From the NCBI GenBank assembly GCA_022605955.1, contig JAKCOZ010000041.1:4533001-4597000 (forward strand): a stretch of DNA of 64,000 nt, given 5' to 3'. Position numbers and translations under genes: made by a program. Origin of the DNA: Rallus limicola. Taxonomy: Eukaryota; Chordata; Aves; Gruiformes; Rallidae. The notes under the pieces were generated by a model. That model ran no database searches. It was not told the origin of the DNA and saw only the letters and a list, made by a program, of their open reading frames with translations. Shown here in pieces: positions 38,966-52,000 of the stretch; the stretch's first letter is position 1, and every line of letters starts with the position of its first letter.

Positions 38966-39520
38966 TCAAGTCGGCTACGGCAGCGCGCTCCTGCCCGCCC
39001 GCAGCGCGCTCGCGGAGCGAGGCTGTCTGCTGTGCGGCTCGCCGCGCAAAGCCGCGCCGGGAGAAGCTGCTCCGCCCGTCCCGCGCCTGCAAACCCCATC
39101 GTGCGCCCGCCCACGGAGCGCTGGAGACACGGGAAGAGAGAGGGTCCAGAGCGCCGTGGGTAACTGCGGCATGGTCCTCGCTTTGCCCGCCCGCCTCTCA
39201 CGCTACGTTGGCATACATGGCTCGGCTGCCAGACAACTGGAGGGGCCCTTGGAAGGGCTGAGAAAGGAGCAGCAAAAGCTTTCAGAGGGCACTGGTCACC
39301 CAACGGCACGGCATCCCTGCCAGAACAAAGGCAGGGCCGCACTACGGGAGCGCGGCAGCCCTCGTTTCCACAAGTTTGAAAGGGTGCACAACCCCATCTC
39401 GGGAAAGAAACTCCAAACCCTTGGCACACAGACTGGAGAGGCAGGGAAACAGAGCTGAGGGACAGCAAAGCCCTTGGTCCAACCCCTCTCCCACCTTATC
39501 TGGCAGAGGCAGTAGGGACA

Positions 39521-39535
39521 CTCACCTGCCATGCA
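39521..39535 (-). other. Consensus splice donor at the edge of the CpG island
   Basis: Minus strand reads TGCATGGCAG|GTGAGTGTCC with the exon end at 39526, a near-perfect donor. An ATG sits seven bases before the junction in a weak start context. It may mark an alternative first exon starting right of 39526, but no acceptor or promoter element there is clear. Confidence 0.3.
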
Positions 39536-40051
39536 CTTCTGTCACTACACCAAATGAACTTCCTCAAACAGCCATACACAGAGATCCTTTAAACCTGAGA
39601 CACTGGTACAGCCCTGCTTCACACAGCAACACTTTGACACAGTGTCCAGCTGTAATAATTGCCATCTAGGGTATCCTTAACATGGTCATGGTGGCAAGAT
39701 GACATCAGTGTCATGTGTAGTGTTGCCTTATAATATTCTTTCAAAAATTCCAGGTGAAAAGACATACCAATGTGACTCTTAGAAAATTAACTTAGAAAAG
39801 TAACTTTAAAACCTCAGATTTTTTTTTTAAGTAACATACAAAATTAGTGAATATTGATCACAAAAATCTGTGTACAACCTGATAAGTGGCTTAAAACTTT
39901 GGTATGTAGGATGGAAGAGCTACATATTTCTGAGAACAAAAAAAAAGGTGACAGTTTTATTCGAAGTGATGAACCCCACCTTTGCCCGCTACCACTGTGG
40001 GTTGTTTAACTATCAGATGGAAGAAAGCAAGAGCATTTGAGTAGTAAGGAA

Positions 40052-40096
40052 AATTTTTATATATAAATAAAAAAAATATATATAAAAAAAAATACA
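40052..40096 (+). repeat. AT-rich simple repeat
   Basis: TTTTTATATATAAATAAAAA then ATATATATAAAAAAAAA. It is (TA)n/(A)n low complexity. Confidence 0.85.
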
Positions 40097-43000
40097 TTTC
40101 AGCCAAATACATTCCCAAAAAAAACTGGTTTCTTATTTTATATAGACACAGATTACTTGCAGTACTGCAATCTCTACTTCATTCATATCCAATACACTTA
40201 TTTTGAACTAAAATTTTCACACAAATTCATTCCTCATATAAAATTTCTTCCTCCTTGATTTGCACCACCACACCTCATCCTTTGCTGCTGTTATGAAATC
40301 ACAAGGAAACAATTTAACTTGAAGTACAAAATAAGCAGCAGGTGAATGTGAATTTAGAGCTCTTTTCATGCAATATTAATATAAGTTAAAAAAAAACCCA
40401 AACCAAAAAACCTCCAAAACCCCACCACCATCAAATGTGATTATAAGAATACACAGTAGGCATCATAAATACATCTTGCTGAAGTTTTAGGGGTTTGTGG
40501 AATTATTAATCTCTTTCAAAAATTAATAGAATGTCAAAATCTCAGAAGGAGAATAAATGATGGATTAATTATACTATTATGTAAATGTTGTATCTTTTCT
40601 CTATAGGCATTAAATTAACTGGACATCAGCACAGTTTCCTTCTACTATGAAACCACTTTTATTATTCTGCCTGCAGCTGGATATTTCTCATATATTCTGC
40701 CTCAATCTAAATCCACCAGACTTAGTCCATAATGCAGCAGCTCATTTTAATGTATAGCAGCTAAATATTAACATGCTCGTGTATCAAACCAACAAATCCT
40801 CCATTAATTGCAGCTGAATCTCTAAGCCTCCTCTACCCCTTGTTTTAAATTTAGCTCAATGACTCTTCAAAATCTAGTCCTTCATCTCTAATGCTTTTTG
40901 TGGCTTTCAATCTGATTTTCAACTAGAACATCTTCAAATTGTTATGGTGAAGCCCAAAGCATTCTAGTTAAATACCCATCTTCATCCAAAGAGATAAAGA
41001 TGCAGCTCAGGAGAAATAAGACGGACGGTTTTGTAGCTTTGAGCTTCCATTTTAACCGGAGCCCTACCAAGGTGTTCCGAAGTGGCCAGCTATATGTGCT
41101 CCAAAAGACCACTCCAGCATCAGATGCCATGACCCAACCTCGATCCTGTGCCACAATCTATGAGAAGAAGGGTGGGTTGTGGCTTGGTTTTTGGCTCTGT
41201 ATTACCTCTGCAGAACTACATGCTTAGATGTAAAGGCAGCTCTGCACATGGAATCAATACAAAGCTGCCTACACAGGACTGCTCATTATGCCTTGAAACA
41301 GCAATGGAAGTCCTGTGTGAGAAAGTTCAGTTTTAGGTACAGAACCAGTATTGTGCACCTTTTTTTCCCCCCCCAGTTATTCTATCCACTGGCTTTGGAC
41401 AAAGCAGTTGATTTTTTCTAACCCAATTACCTAACATTCCTTACGTCCTCTAAGACCCCTCTCAATACTGTCTCACACACATCTACAACCAGACACCCCA
41501 CGCTCTACTCACTATCAACCAACCTTTCCCTTCAGATTGGACTTTCATCTCCTTCACCTCCTTTGAATTACAAACACTTCCAAGAAAACTAGCTCAAAAC
41601 ACAGAAGTCACGTTGCACATGCACAACACTAGGTACAGCAATGCTACGCTCAACATCGTGTATCACAAATAAGTTGGGCACGCTTAAAAGCAGCAGGTAC
41701 TCTATATCTGCTGTTAAGCACGACCATGAGCAAGCAGCAGTATTTGCACATCATTCAACCTCCCTCTTGATACAAAGATTCCCCTCCCTAAAAGGCCATT
41801 CATATTCATGCATTTTGAAGGAAAAAAAACCCAAACCATTTTACCAAGATTCTCTCTGAAATGTTTTTCTAAGTAACACTTTCCCATTGCATTTCTGGAT
41901 TTGTATTAACCCCACTGAAATGATTTCTACAGTTAAGAGGCTGTGGATGCAGCTATTCTTTTAAGCTTTGAAATGATGTTGAATTAGAAGATAAACTTAG
42001 CAACACTGAAATTTTAACACTAAATGGATAAAAATACTAAAAATATTGGAGTTAAAGAAATGGCCACAAAAAAATGAAGAGAAATTTATCTTAAAATTTG
42101 TTTATTTTTAGTTGCTCCAAATTGGTTTTGTGGTTTCTGACTTGTTTTTACACAGTACCTACAGAAACTGAGATTAAATCATAAATCTGTAAGACAGTAA
42201 CAAAGATCTTATATTTTTGCTTAATTATGACCATATAAAAGCTTAGGAATGTATCCACTTTTTTCCAGCTGAGTATACTTTTCTTTGTCATATGTCCATA
42301 GAATATGAATACAACATGATTTTTGTTTGTTTTGAGTAAAACTGCATAGAGTAATTCCACAAAAAAATAAACCAAAAAATTCCAAAAAAGATGTAGGAAA
42401 AAGATCTATAATGGGGTTACAAACAACTGCTTCTATTTGAATACACCTTTTTTTTGTAAACCGGAATGATACATGAAATTCAGCTACTCAAAAGCTCTAA
42501 AAGAGTTAGAGAATGTATCGGTGAGGTCCAATATATACAGTGCCTTAACAGAATGTGCTAAATGCCCTCTCAAACCCAGCATGAAAGCATACAAACTGCT
42601 GTCTTTGGGCTCCCAGTACCGGACCTGAGAGCTCACATACATGGAGAAGGCACTTTGTCCAAACTTAAATCTCCAACCTGCCATTTTCTTCACCCACCAA
42701 ACTTCACTGCCATGCAAGGCCTCTGCACCAGCATCCCAAGAGCACATAAGAGCAGAAACATCACTGGTATTAGGCCAGACAGCTAAGTTAAAACAACCAC
42801 AGGTAGGCTTGTGCCCTCCTCCCTGCAGTGCTGACAGAGCTTGGCCACAGTTCCATAGCCAGGAGACAGCAGATGACTGACCATCTCCAAAACATGTGCT
42901 CCATTTCAACTCAAACAAGGCAAAAGCAAATCCATCAGACAGCCTAATCAGTAAGTACATATTATAATTAAATGAAGGGTGGGGGACTGATGAGCATAGG

Positions 43001-43228
43001 CATTAGCATATATTTGAGGTGGTTGAAGCAATGCAAAGCTAAGACTTCGCAAGTAACTTGCTTTCTGTTTACATTACTACACCCACAAAGGGCATACAGC
43101 AAAGGGAAAGCACCATCCCGTATACATATCTTATGCCTTATTGCAGAAGTTAAAATTTCAAATTAACTAAATCAAAAACCCCCAGTTATTCACATCAGAT
43201 ACTAACATGCCTGTTCTCCCTTATAGCC

Positions 43229-43620
43229 AACAGTGCAAGCCCCAGTGCTGGTGAGCATCTGCATTGGCTCTGACCTGCAAAGACTGCCTCTCGGATGGAC
43301 TCCCTGGGCCACCCTGTGTGCCTACTCCAACCCCAGGCTGAACCTGCTATCACAAGTGGCAGCTGTGATGGAGATACCTCTGCTGCAGGCCACTAATTGA
43401 GACCAGCCCTGAATTTCATCCAGGGCACTAAAGAGCCATCGGGTGCTAACATCAGGTCTCGGTCAACACAAGCCAGGTCACCTGCACACAAAGGGTTTCA
43501 TGTCTAATTACGAGTGTTTAGTGTCATCCAGTTACCTGGGAGTGAGCTCTAGAGACAGCCGTACCTTGCTGTGCACATAACAACCTCCCTGCCCCAGAGA
43601 CAATCTCAACCCTTATTAAG
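43229..43620. other. GC-richer block of unknown nature
   Basis: About 390 bases clearly richer in G+C than their flanks, starting just after TCCCTTATAG at 43219-43228. A 24-base stretch runs from this acceptor-like AG to CTG|GTGAGC, so a micro-exon is formally possible. I see no CR1 blocks. An unrecognised repeat or a conserved element are other explanations. Confidence 0.3.
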
Positions 43621-45537
43621 ATGTAGTACGTATTGTACTGTATCTGCTACGTTATGTGTATAACAGATGCAGGTTTAATACTGGATCTATAATTTTTAAT
43701 AGAAGCCAATATTATTAGCACCAAAGTTGCATTCCTTAACTCTGATAAAAAAACATTGCTAGGGTGTAAAAATCAATTAAAAGGTAAATATTTGAACTGT
43801 CTCCCCTGGAATACAGGGAACACAATTAGTTGAGAACAAAATTAGATGGAAGGACTCATTACTAACCTCCAGATACAGCAACTTCAAGATCTCATGGATA
43901 AGCAAAACAGCAGAAAACCAAAAGCAAGATGAAATAAAGCCAGCAGCTAGACTACAAGTAACAAATAGTAAAAATATCTGTAGCATTGCTCCATCCACCA
44001 TGTACAGTGAGCCAAATCACTGTAACTAGTAGGAGTCTGAACACTCACTGAATGCAGTCCTGGGCTCTCTGAATGCAAAACACCTGCAGTGCTGCAGATA
44101 AGTTAGCAGTAACATTTTTCTCAAGGATGTGGTGAACCTTTTCAAGTTCAAGTTACATGAAAAAAAATGGAGTTTTATTAGTTTCTGCAATAAAATATTA
44201 CTAAAATAAGGGGCAGTACCAGGACTGGATAATCATTTATACCCTATTCACACCACTGATCCTCAAAAACCTTGTCTTGACACAAAGTCAAGGTCTGCTT
44301 TCATTTACTCATTGTTCTTACTTAAATATTTTAGAACCCATTGCTGAAAAGCCAACATGATTTTCAAGACTGACATAATATAGAAAGAAACACAAAGCAA
44401 ACTTTAACCATCTTATTTGCCTAAATCTTGCCAAAAGAATTCAATTGTCATAAAATAGACTCAGTCAAGAACAAGACAGCCTTGCTGCATAATTCATCAG
44501 CCATATTAATCCTGTTTATGAGGATCAGGTTCTCTACAGAAATGCTTTTAAAGAATGCTTAATAAAAATCATTGCTACGTAGGGATTCATGAGATGTATT
44601 ACTAAGATAAAGCAATAAACCAAAACCCAACCTATGGCCTCTGTAATTGCATACAATATTAATATAAAGAAAATCTATGCTCCTCCCCTGAAAAAAGAAA
44701 CTGCAAATGCTATTACTTTACATGGAAAACCAAACTGAGTTAGTAGGTTATCCCTACCATTTACCTTAATTGAAAAATATTACACACAAGGAGTTATTTG
44801 TTCAATTCTGAGATTATTCTAGATTTAATTTGTTCCCTTCAAGTAAAAACCAAAGTGGAGATGTACACACAGGCTTAATCCTAATTACTGGAGAAACTTC
44901 CTTTTTTGCAATTTTGCCTTTTTCATAGGTACTCACCCCTGAAGGATTCTATATCACTCCCATACAAAGTACTCTGAGAAAAGTACATTACTAAGATTGT
45001 GAACTAAATACTCAAAGCCTGAGACATACCAGACCTAAGTTTCTCTGTGTAATGTGAATTCATATATCTGGGGAAGAGGAGCGATCTGTTCTTACGGGGC
45101 TTGTACCTCCAACCTGATCTGTACCATGATGGGCGAGATGCTCAGATAGGGAAAAATCACAACATTTTAATCATTAACATCTACAAGTTATTCAATAGGT
45201 GGTACTCAGCCAAATTTGAGCAGGCACTCAGACTGATGGAGCCAACATTGTGTTTATGGAAAAAGTCCCATCCTTCTCTGGCCACAAATCACACACTGCT
45301 AGATTCTAACATGAATTTCTGTCTCTTCATTTTTTTAACTAAATATTACTTTTCCTTAGGCGTTTTCTCACATAGCTGGAGAACCATTTCATACTTGTTA
45401 AGAAGAAAGTATAGAGCAATTTATACATAAACTCAAATATTCCATTCCAAAAAGTGTAAATCTATCAAGTTGACATTGAGGATGAATTTCATACATCTGG
45501 ACACAAACGAATAAAGCACTGGAAATCCCTCCCTACT

Positions 45538-45610
45538 TGACTGGTGTGAAAAAGAGAGGGCTTGAGTACTGCCAGCTCAGCTCTGTCCAGCTGTGGGCCT
45601 CTAAGGCTGG
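45538..45610 (+). repeat. Possible short CR1 scrap
   Basis: GACTGGTGTG, then GGCTTGAGTACTGCCAG and CTGTCCAGCTGTGGGCCTCT resemble the CR1 block 'tggtgaggccacacctggagtactgtgtccagttctgggcccct' with a small insertion. The match is short and decayed. Confidence 0.3.
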
Positions 45611-46930
45611 TGCCTCTTGCTCGCCCCATTGCCAACACTATTTCCACCTCACTTATATCAAAATGTGCATTGAATTTCATGGGACAGTCTTAGGTTTTGA
45701 GAGTCCAAGGAGCACACAAAGCTCTACTGCTCATTTGTAAGATTATAAACATGGGGAAATAGTACTAGGAAAGACATTGGCTTTCTTTGCAGTAAGAGGT
45801 TTTTCTCCCAACAGGCAATAAATCATTGTGACTGGATGACCAAAGGTGATTCCTCAGAGGTAGAGATATGATATCAGGCTGATAGACCTGTAGTCAAAGG
45901 CACGCACCAGTATGAGATAGGTTAAGAAGTGTCAGGCTTCAAGCTTCCCAAAAACTGCAGCATACACCTTCACGTAGAGCGACACAGCAGCCCTCAACGT
46001 GTAACAGTCCCCAAAAATTCTCTTTATCCCTCCTGTGAACCGCTGGGAACGTGTCCTTCCCTGACACCCCCAACAGCTGCTCATTCCTTATTACCTCACA
46101 GGAACTTGTACGCCAAGATACACTCTCCCATTTAATGCTGGTCCATGTCAGCTTTGCCTGTAGTGTCACAGAGTGTGCACTCCAACCAAGTCTGTTAGAA
46201 CACTCTGCAAAATGAGAACTGGAGGATGAAGTGACTGTTCCCTGAGAAGTGGATCCTAAGCTGCAGAATTTATACAGATTAATATTACTGAGCATGAACG
46301 ATTGTTTGGGGTTTTTTTCCCCTGTTAGTTGAACATTTTCTTCTTGTACTTCAGTTTTAATTTCACTAGAATGTATTTTTTGCATCAGAACAGTTAACTT
46401 TTATCTTTAGAAAACACTGATGGTCATGTCCTTTAAGCAATTCTGCATGAAGGCCACAGAGGTAACATACCATAAGTATCAATTATTTTTTCTTGACTAT
46501 ATTAGCTAAGTAACACTTAGTTGCCCCCCAGAACTGTAAGCATTTTTTATTCAATTTCAGAAGATCTGGAATGAATATTTTGGAGTCTGCAATATACAGT
46601 TTTCTTTTGGATTGTATCTCATATAAATGTTTGAGTAACAAAATATAGTTTCCCCCTAAATATGCTCTATATAAACTTTGGAACCTTCTTATATGATTTG
46701 CATGCAATTAAATAAAATCTACTAAGCTAAAAAAGAAAAAAACCCCAAAACATTCTGATGCTTTTTTAAATAAACATATTAATCAGAATATTTTCCTCTA
46801 TTAAAAATATATTACTTCTATATTTATAGAACCTTAATGCAATTCAGAACAGAAGTGAGGTATTCAAATTGTATTTATTAGCTACAAATCCAGATACTTA
46901 ACCTGTATTCAAACAGCTAGTCTGTACTGG

Positions 46931-46948
46931 AACTCTGAATTCAGAGTT
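46931..46948. other. 18-bp perfect palindrome
   Basis: AACTCTGAATTCAGAGTT equals its own reverse complement. It has no loop and no obvious function. Confidence 0.85.
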
Positions 46949-47624
46949 ATCTAACTAACCCCAAACGCAAAATTTACACATTATCTATGTACTCATGAAG
47001 AAAACACCCAGAAACTGAGACAGAATTCATTGAAAATGGGTGCCCTGACATAAAATTCACAGCTGGAAAATAAATTGATTTTTCTGTTTAAAAAAATATT
47101 GCTTCTCACTAGGATAACTGAAAAGGAAAGCCGTATTGCATGACAAATAAACGTATTTTGGCAGCGTGTGGTTGTCTCTGCCTGCATGTATCACCTTCAT
47201 TACTATGGCTTAGGGAGGACAGAATGGGATAGCTACACGGTTTAATGTGTCAGTGTCTCTTTGTCCTTTTCCTCCCTGGATAAGATGAAAAATGTTACGA
47301 CTTTTTTTTCATTATTAATAATGAATGCCTGCCTTGTTGACAGTCATCGCTGCCGAGTAAGAAGCCTTGAACTTTAATCCTTAAGATCCAAGATTTCTGT
47401 TCACATGGAAATCAACCCCAAGGATCACACAGAAGAAACTTAATACCCAGTTTCTATAATAGCAGTTGTTATACTCCTTTTGTATATATTTTTCTCTTTT
47501 GAAAATCTCTCAGTAATTTTTTTCCACCATCCACATTTGGTACCATGACAGACAGACTGGGGAAAGCATGCCCTTATTGCATGGCACCAAAAAAGACCCT
47601 TGGTGATTTGTAAAACACAACAGC

Positions 47625-47697
47625 GAACCAAAAGATGACCTGAAGTGATTTTCCTCCGGATTGGGCCCCTTCCCATCTCTATCATTCTGTGATTCTT
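47625..47697 (+). repeat. CR1 3' tail fragment
   Basis: ACCAAAAGATGACCTGAAGTG followed, after a short insertion, by CCCCTTCCCATCTCTATCAT and TCTGTGATTCTT. These match the CR1 'accagatgacctccagaggtcccttccaacctctatcattctgtgattc' end. It is a heavily 5'-truncated plus-strand insertion. Confidence 0.65.
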
Positions 47698-48627
47698 CCC
47701 AGAAGTTACACAGCCCTGGTATTCTTCGCAGTGTTTAGAAATCCATCAAATTCCAATTGTCAATTACTGTTGTGTATATGTATACACACATATAGACAAT
47801 ATAATTATATGCATTAAAACAGGACACCAGGTGATACACAAATATATATGTAATACTTTTCATTACTTAAGTCAACATTATGCAGCATTGTCAACATAGT
47901 CTGTGATGCTCTATTTACTTAGCTTGCTAGCAAATTTTATAAGAAACTCTGTTTGTAAATCTCTGTTGGCTGGAAGTGTAACTGGAATAAGAGTGGCAAG
48001 CCTTCCTTTCTCATGTAGTATCACTCCCAAAAAGTTTTACTCATTTTTAAAGCGTGTTACACATCTCAAGGGTGAGCCTGGATTGGTAATCATTATAGAG
48101 AGTGACAGTCCCACATGCGTGCTTCCCTGTCTCTTGATGATGTTCTGGATGCTCTAAGCCACAACAGAAGGAACAGTGGGGAACAAAATTAAATAAATAC
48201 CAAGTATCAACTTAGAGGCAAACTAGTTCTCATTCCCCACAATCATACTTCATTTTTCATATAAAACTCTGTTGACTGTCATACCACAGTGGAAAAAATA
48301 TTGGGGTGGTGGTAAGATGTATCCTGCAGAGGAGGAAGGGGAATACCAGTACCAAATAGAAATTTATTTCCCAATATACTAGGCAAAAAGTAACAAGATT
48401 TTGTCATGAAAGATGATACAATAGATTTTGTGGCTTATAAGTATATGTTTAGATAAAGATAACAAATGCATTATATATAAATATATTGCACTTATAAAAT
48501 GTTACAAATACATAGTTAAAAAAAAAAATCACTCTCGCAACTCAGGAGACTGCATTTTACTAAATAAAAATCTTATTTTTTTAATTTAGTGAATAAACTT
48601 CTGCAACTTAGAATCTTATAATCATAA

Positions 48628-49069
48628 TGTGCTTGAACACAGCTCTGAGGAAAAGGGCTTAGGAGTACTTGTGTATGAGAAGCTGGGCATGAACCACCAA
48701 CGTGCATCTGCAGCCCAGAAGGCCAACCACATCCCGGGCTGCATCACAAGAAGTGTGGCCAGCAGACTGAATGAGGGGATTCTGCTCTGGGGAGACCTCA
48801 CACCAGTGCTGTGTCCAGCTCTGGAGCCCTCAGCACAAGAAAGACATGGATCCATTGAAGTGCATCCAGAGGAAGTTAAGGGCTGGAGCACCTCTCCTGT
48901 GAAGCCAGGCTGAGAGAGTTGGGCTTGTTCAGCCTGAAAAAGAGAAGGCTATGGGAGCTAGAGCTCTGAGAGATCTGATCTAGTGAAGATGTCCTTGCTC
49001 ACTGCAGGGGGATTGGACTAGATGGCCTACAAAGGTCCCCTCCAACCTTACGCATTCTATGATTCTTGA
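48628..49069 (+). repeat. CR1 LINE, internally deleted
   Basis: Well-conserved CR1 blocks: CTTGAACACAGCTCTGAGGA, GCAGCCCAGAAGGCCAACCA, CATCCCGGGCTGCATC, ACCAGTGCTGTGTCCAGCTC, GCACCTCTCCTGTGAAGCCA, GTTCAGCCTGAAAAAGAGAA, then directly GATCTGATCTAGTGAAGATG, GGATTGGACTAGATGGCC and the end ATTCTATGATTCTT. Compared with the copy at 2970-3656, about 250 bases between the GAGAAGG block and the 3' terminal block are missing, with the junction near 48958-48982. The open frames at 48622-48913 on both strands belong to the repeat. Confidence 0.95.
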
Positions 49070-52000
49070 AATTACCAATGAAGGGCTCGTAAAAGGATCA
49101 ATTAAGTTTACTATCACAAATACAAGTAGCAAAGTATTTCTTTATATGAACTGGGACCCTCTCTAGAACAAATTATTCTTCAGACCTGCAGTACATAGTG
49201 GCACCTGAAGCCTTTTGAAAAAAGTTTTGTCAGAAGAGACTTTTTTCTTAAAATACATGGCATGAGCAAAATTTATGTCCTACAATGGCATTCTTTGTCT
49301 CTGTGCTCGAGCTTAACTTGGCAATATTCTTCTGATGAGTTTATGTTCTGTCAAAGGATGTTTACTCCTTAATCCCCTCACATAAAACCTCAAACGCATT
49401 CAAAAGCTCCACCCTGAACATATTTCTTGTATCACATGCATAACTTTGAATCAGTAAACTTGTACATTCTTTGGTTTTGAAGCAAAACATCAGTCACCAG
49501 AAGCTTCTTTTCCCTTCAGCATCACATATATCCAGAGTATGCTGTGCCAAAGTTTACTCAGTTACACAACACTGTTGTGTACTACCACCATCGTGAGTGA
49601 GTTTCAATTTACCCATAGCCTCTCTCAAACAAAACCCAACTTTACTTGAATTATGTCACATGCAACCTTAACTTTTACTCCAGCAAGAAGTCCAAATCAG
49701 ATGCTTGGAAAAAGAGTCAAACTATTTCCAGTTTTCAGCACAAGAAAGATTCAAATGCTCAACAGTCCTGAACTTACATGCAACTTTTATGTTTCTTTCT
49801 TGTTTAAGAGAACATGGCTGTTTAACTTACTCAAACTAAGTTTACAAACATGAGTTTAGAACTGGCAGTGAGGAAGCACAATGCAGGGAATAACGGGCTT
49901 TTGCAGGGGGTGAACATTGACATCTACAGTCTTGCTGTTGCAAATTTGATATTTGCTAATAAAATTTCAATATTTGTGATCTACAATCCTGAAAAATGAA
50001 AAAATACATTTAAAACAATGAATCGACCAATCCCAAATAATCAGATACTTGATTATTTTAGTGCCACCCAAAAAAAAAAAAAAAGCTGATATGCAGTCTG
50101 AAAAATGCTTGCTTCACTGTAGGTTTTAAAAAATGAAATTGCACAAATATATTAGAGGGCTTCCACACCTGCTACAATGTACACTGTTGTAGTTAGGGCT
50201 CCAGAGAGATGAGGTCAGTAACGGGAAGGAAAATGTGATTAAGTAATTCTCAACATGATGCCAACTATGACCTTCGTGTCCCATTTCAAATCTATCTATC
50301 ATGTTTCCAAAATAATATAGTACAGCATGAATACTGTTTGCCTAATGTGATATATAGATTCCTAACAGCAATTTCATATTTACAGCTAGATTACAGATAT
50401 GCCAACTATGATGTATTTTTATGTGTATGCGGCACATGTATAACATGCTACAGCAATTTTTTCCCCTTGACATACAAAAAGACTGAAAAAACCAAAAAAG
50501 GTTCAAGATGAATAACATGCCATTGCTCACTACCTGAGCTGATTTTGTACACCAAATCCCAAATGTTCATCTCTCATTAATAGATTCTTATTGGGGAATG
50601 GGGAAGCGTTAAAATCGTAAAAAAAGTCTGGCAGAGAGTATGAAGTGACAATGAGTAAAACAATAGAGCAGTAAATTACATGGACTATGATTTTATATGA
50701 TATTAATACCTAAGAGGTTAGAAAAGTCACTACAGCAGCCTGGTATATCCCTACAGCACTCCAAATGCTAGCTCATCTGTGGGAAGCGAGTTATGCTGCC
50801 TTCACCAGGAAGGGGCATTTTGAAAACAAAATCAAAATGATGGTTTCTTTCCAAAAGCAAGCTGTGAAATATTGATTTGTCATCATGTTACTAAAAGCTC
50901 AGCCTTCTGACCCTTAATTAATTACATGAATGAAAAGAAAGATAAGTCAAAATTACCGCACACAGATTCTTGTTTTTTTAAGCTACCTCACTTACTGCCT
51001 ATCTGGAGGGACACAACAAGCTGGAGGGAATGCAAATCCACCTAAAATTTAGGTTCAAGTACCTCGTTACAAAGGAATCACAAAAATACCACTTGTTCGC
51101 TTCCTTTTCATGCAGGGACCCAAAGGGCCTGAGAGCAACACAGGGCTAGTGACCTGGCCGTGTCTCAGGTGTATGCAGTACCACGAGGTCATCCAGTGGT
51201 AATAACAGAACAGAGTCTTCTGCTGCTACAGACTTGCATTCACATTCACTAGAGAGAAAGAGGTTTGTTTGTCAATGACAGCTTTTGGTCATTCTGCAAG
51301 GAAATCGCAAGGAAAAGATGCCAGTTATCTCCAGTTACAAAAATGTGATATACTTAAATATCCTGTCTTCCCCCTGGCTTTCATCTTAAAGCACTGCGAG
51401 GCTTTAACACACTTGAAAATACGCTGGGAGATTTCTTCTTCCACTGAAATACTGGCCCCTTGCAATTTCAAAGACTAAACCAGTAAGTTTAAGAGTTTAA
51501 GACTTAAGAGCTTAAGACATAAACTCTGAAATGGTGAAAAAAATTATCTTATTTCAAATAGTTATGAAGCACATATTTCCATTATGCAAGCAAGACCTTA
51601 ACCAGGTTTACTGGGGATAACTACCCCTAAGAAACCATCCTAAGACAGAAACTGATGAGAAACTTGGAGCAGCCTGAACAATCCAATGCCCACAAACTCA
51701 TTCTCTGACACATCAGCTAGATGTCCCACCTGCTGAATTCCTGGAAGAATTCCTGACATTAACAAAAGTAACATTTGAAGGAAATCCTTCCTTCAGTCCT
51801 TCACCTCTATCCCATGCACACTCACTGGTGAGAAAAACATGTTCCAAAGCAAGTTAACTGACAACCCTACACAACAATGACCAACCAGTTACAAATTTGG
51901 GTGGTATTTTCAGATTTTGTTTAGACTAATCAAATTTAGATGCAGATATCAATAGATCAGAGCAATGGATATGCTAACATCAGTAATGCAACTGATAAAA

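Larger units (their letters stand above)
38520..39200. promoter_or_regulatory. CpG-island promoter, probably serving a minus-strand gene
   Basis: G+C rises sharply to roughly 65-70 percent and CpG becomes frequent (for example GCGCGCTCCTGCCCGCCC at 38982 onward and GCGCGCTCGCGGAGCGAGG from 39004). The surrounding tens of kilobases are AT-rich and CpG-poor. A GC box GGGGGCGGAG is at 38759-38768, with several CCGCCC motifs on the right side. No TATA box is evident, which fits a CpG-island promoter. A minus-strand donor GAAGAGG|GTGAGT (exon end 38520) could close a non-coding first exon. A plus-strand donor-like CAG|GTAAAT lies at 38638-38643, so bidirectional use cannot be excluded. The 169-codon minus frame (39468-38959) and the shorter frames here look like side effects of high G+C. 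The island tapers to about 39500. Confidence 0.75.
39540..47620. other. AT-rich intergenic or intron-like stretch
   Basis: No convincing exon. Contents noted separately are an AT simple repeat at 40052-40096, a GC-richer block at 43229-43620, a possible CR1 scrap at 45538-45610 and a palindrome at 46931-46948. The sequence at 40600-40850 is balanced in composition, homeobox-motif rich (several TTAATT/ATTAA) and a plausible conserved non-coding element. The 158-codon minus frame at 42960-42484 and the 148-codon one at 46385-45939 have no recognisable homology or splice support. Confidence 0.55.

Noticed and set aside
38959..39468. 169-codon minus-strand open frame, the longest in the window
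   Set aside because: It lies in the GC-rich island, where stop codons are rare. The translation is Arg/Pro/Ala/Cys-rich with no domain, and overlapping frames are open on both strands.
42484..42960. 158-codon minus-strand open frame
   Set aside because: No recognisable domain, no splice context, and overlapping plus-strand frames. A frame of this size is about what chance gives in 64 kb on six frames.
45939..46385. 148-codon minus-strand open frame
   Set aside because: No family resemblance or gene context. The sequence looks like the flanking non-coding DNA.
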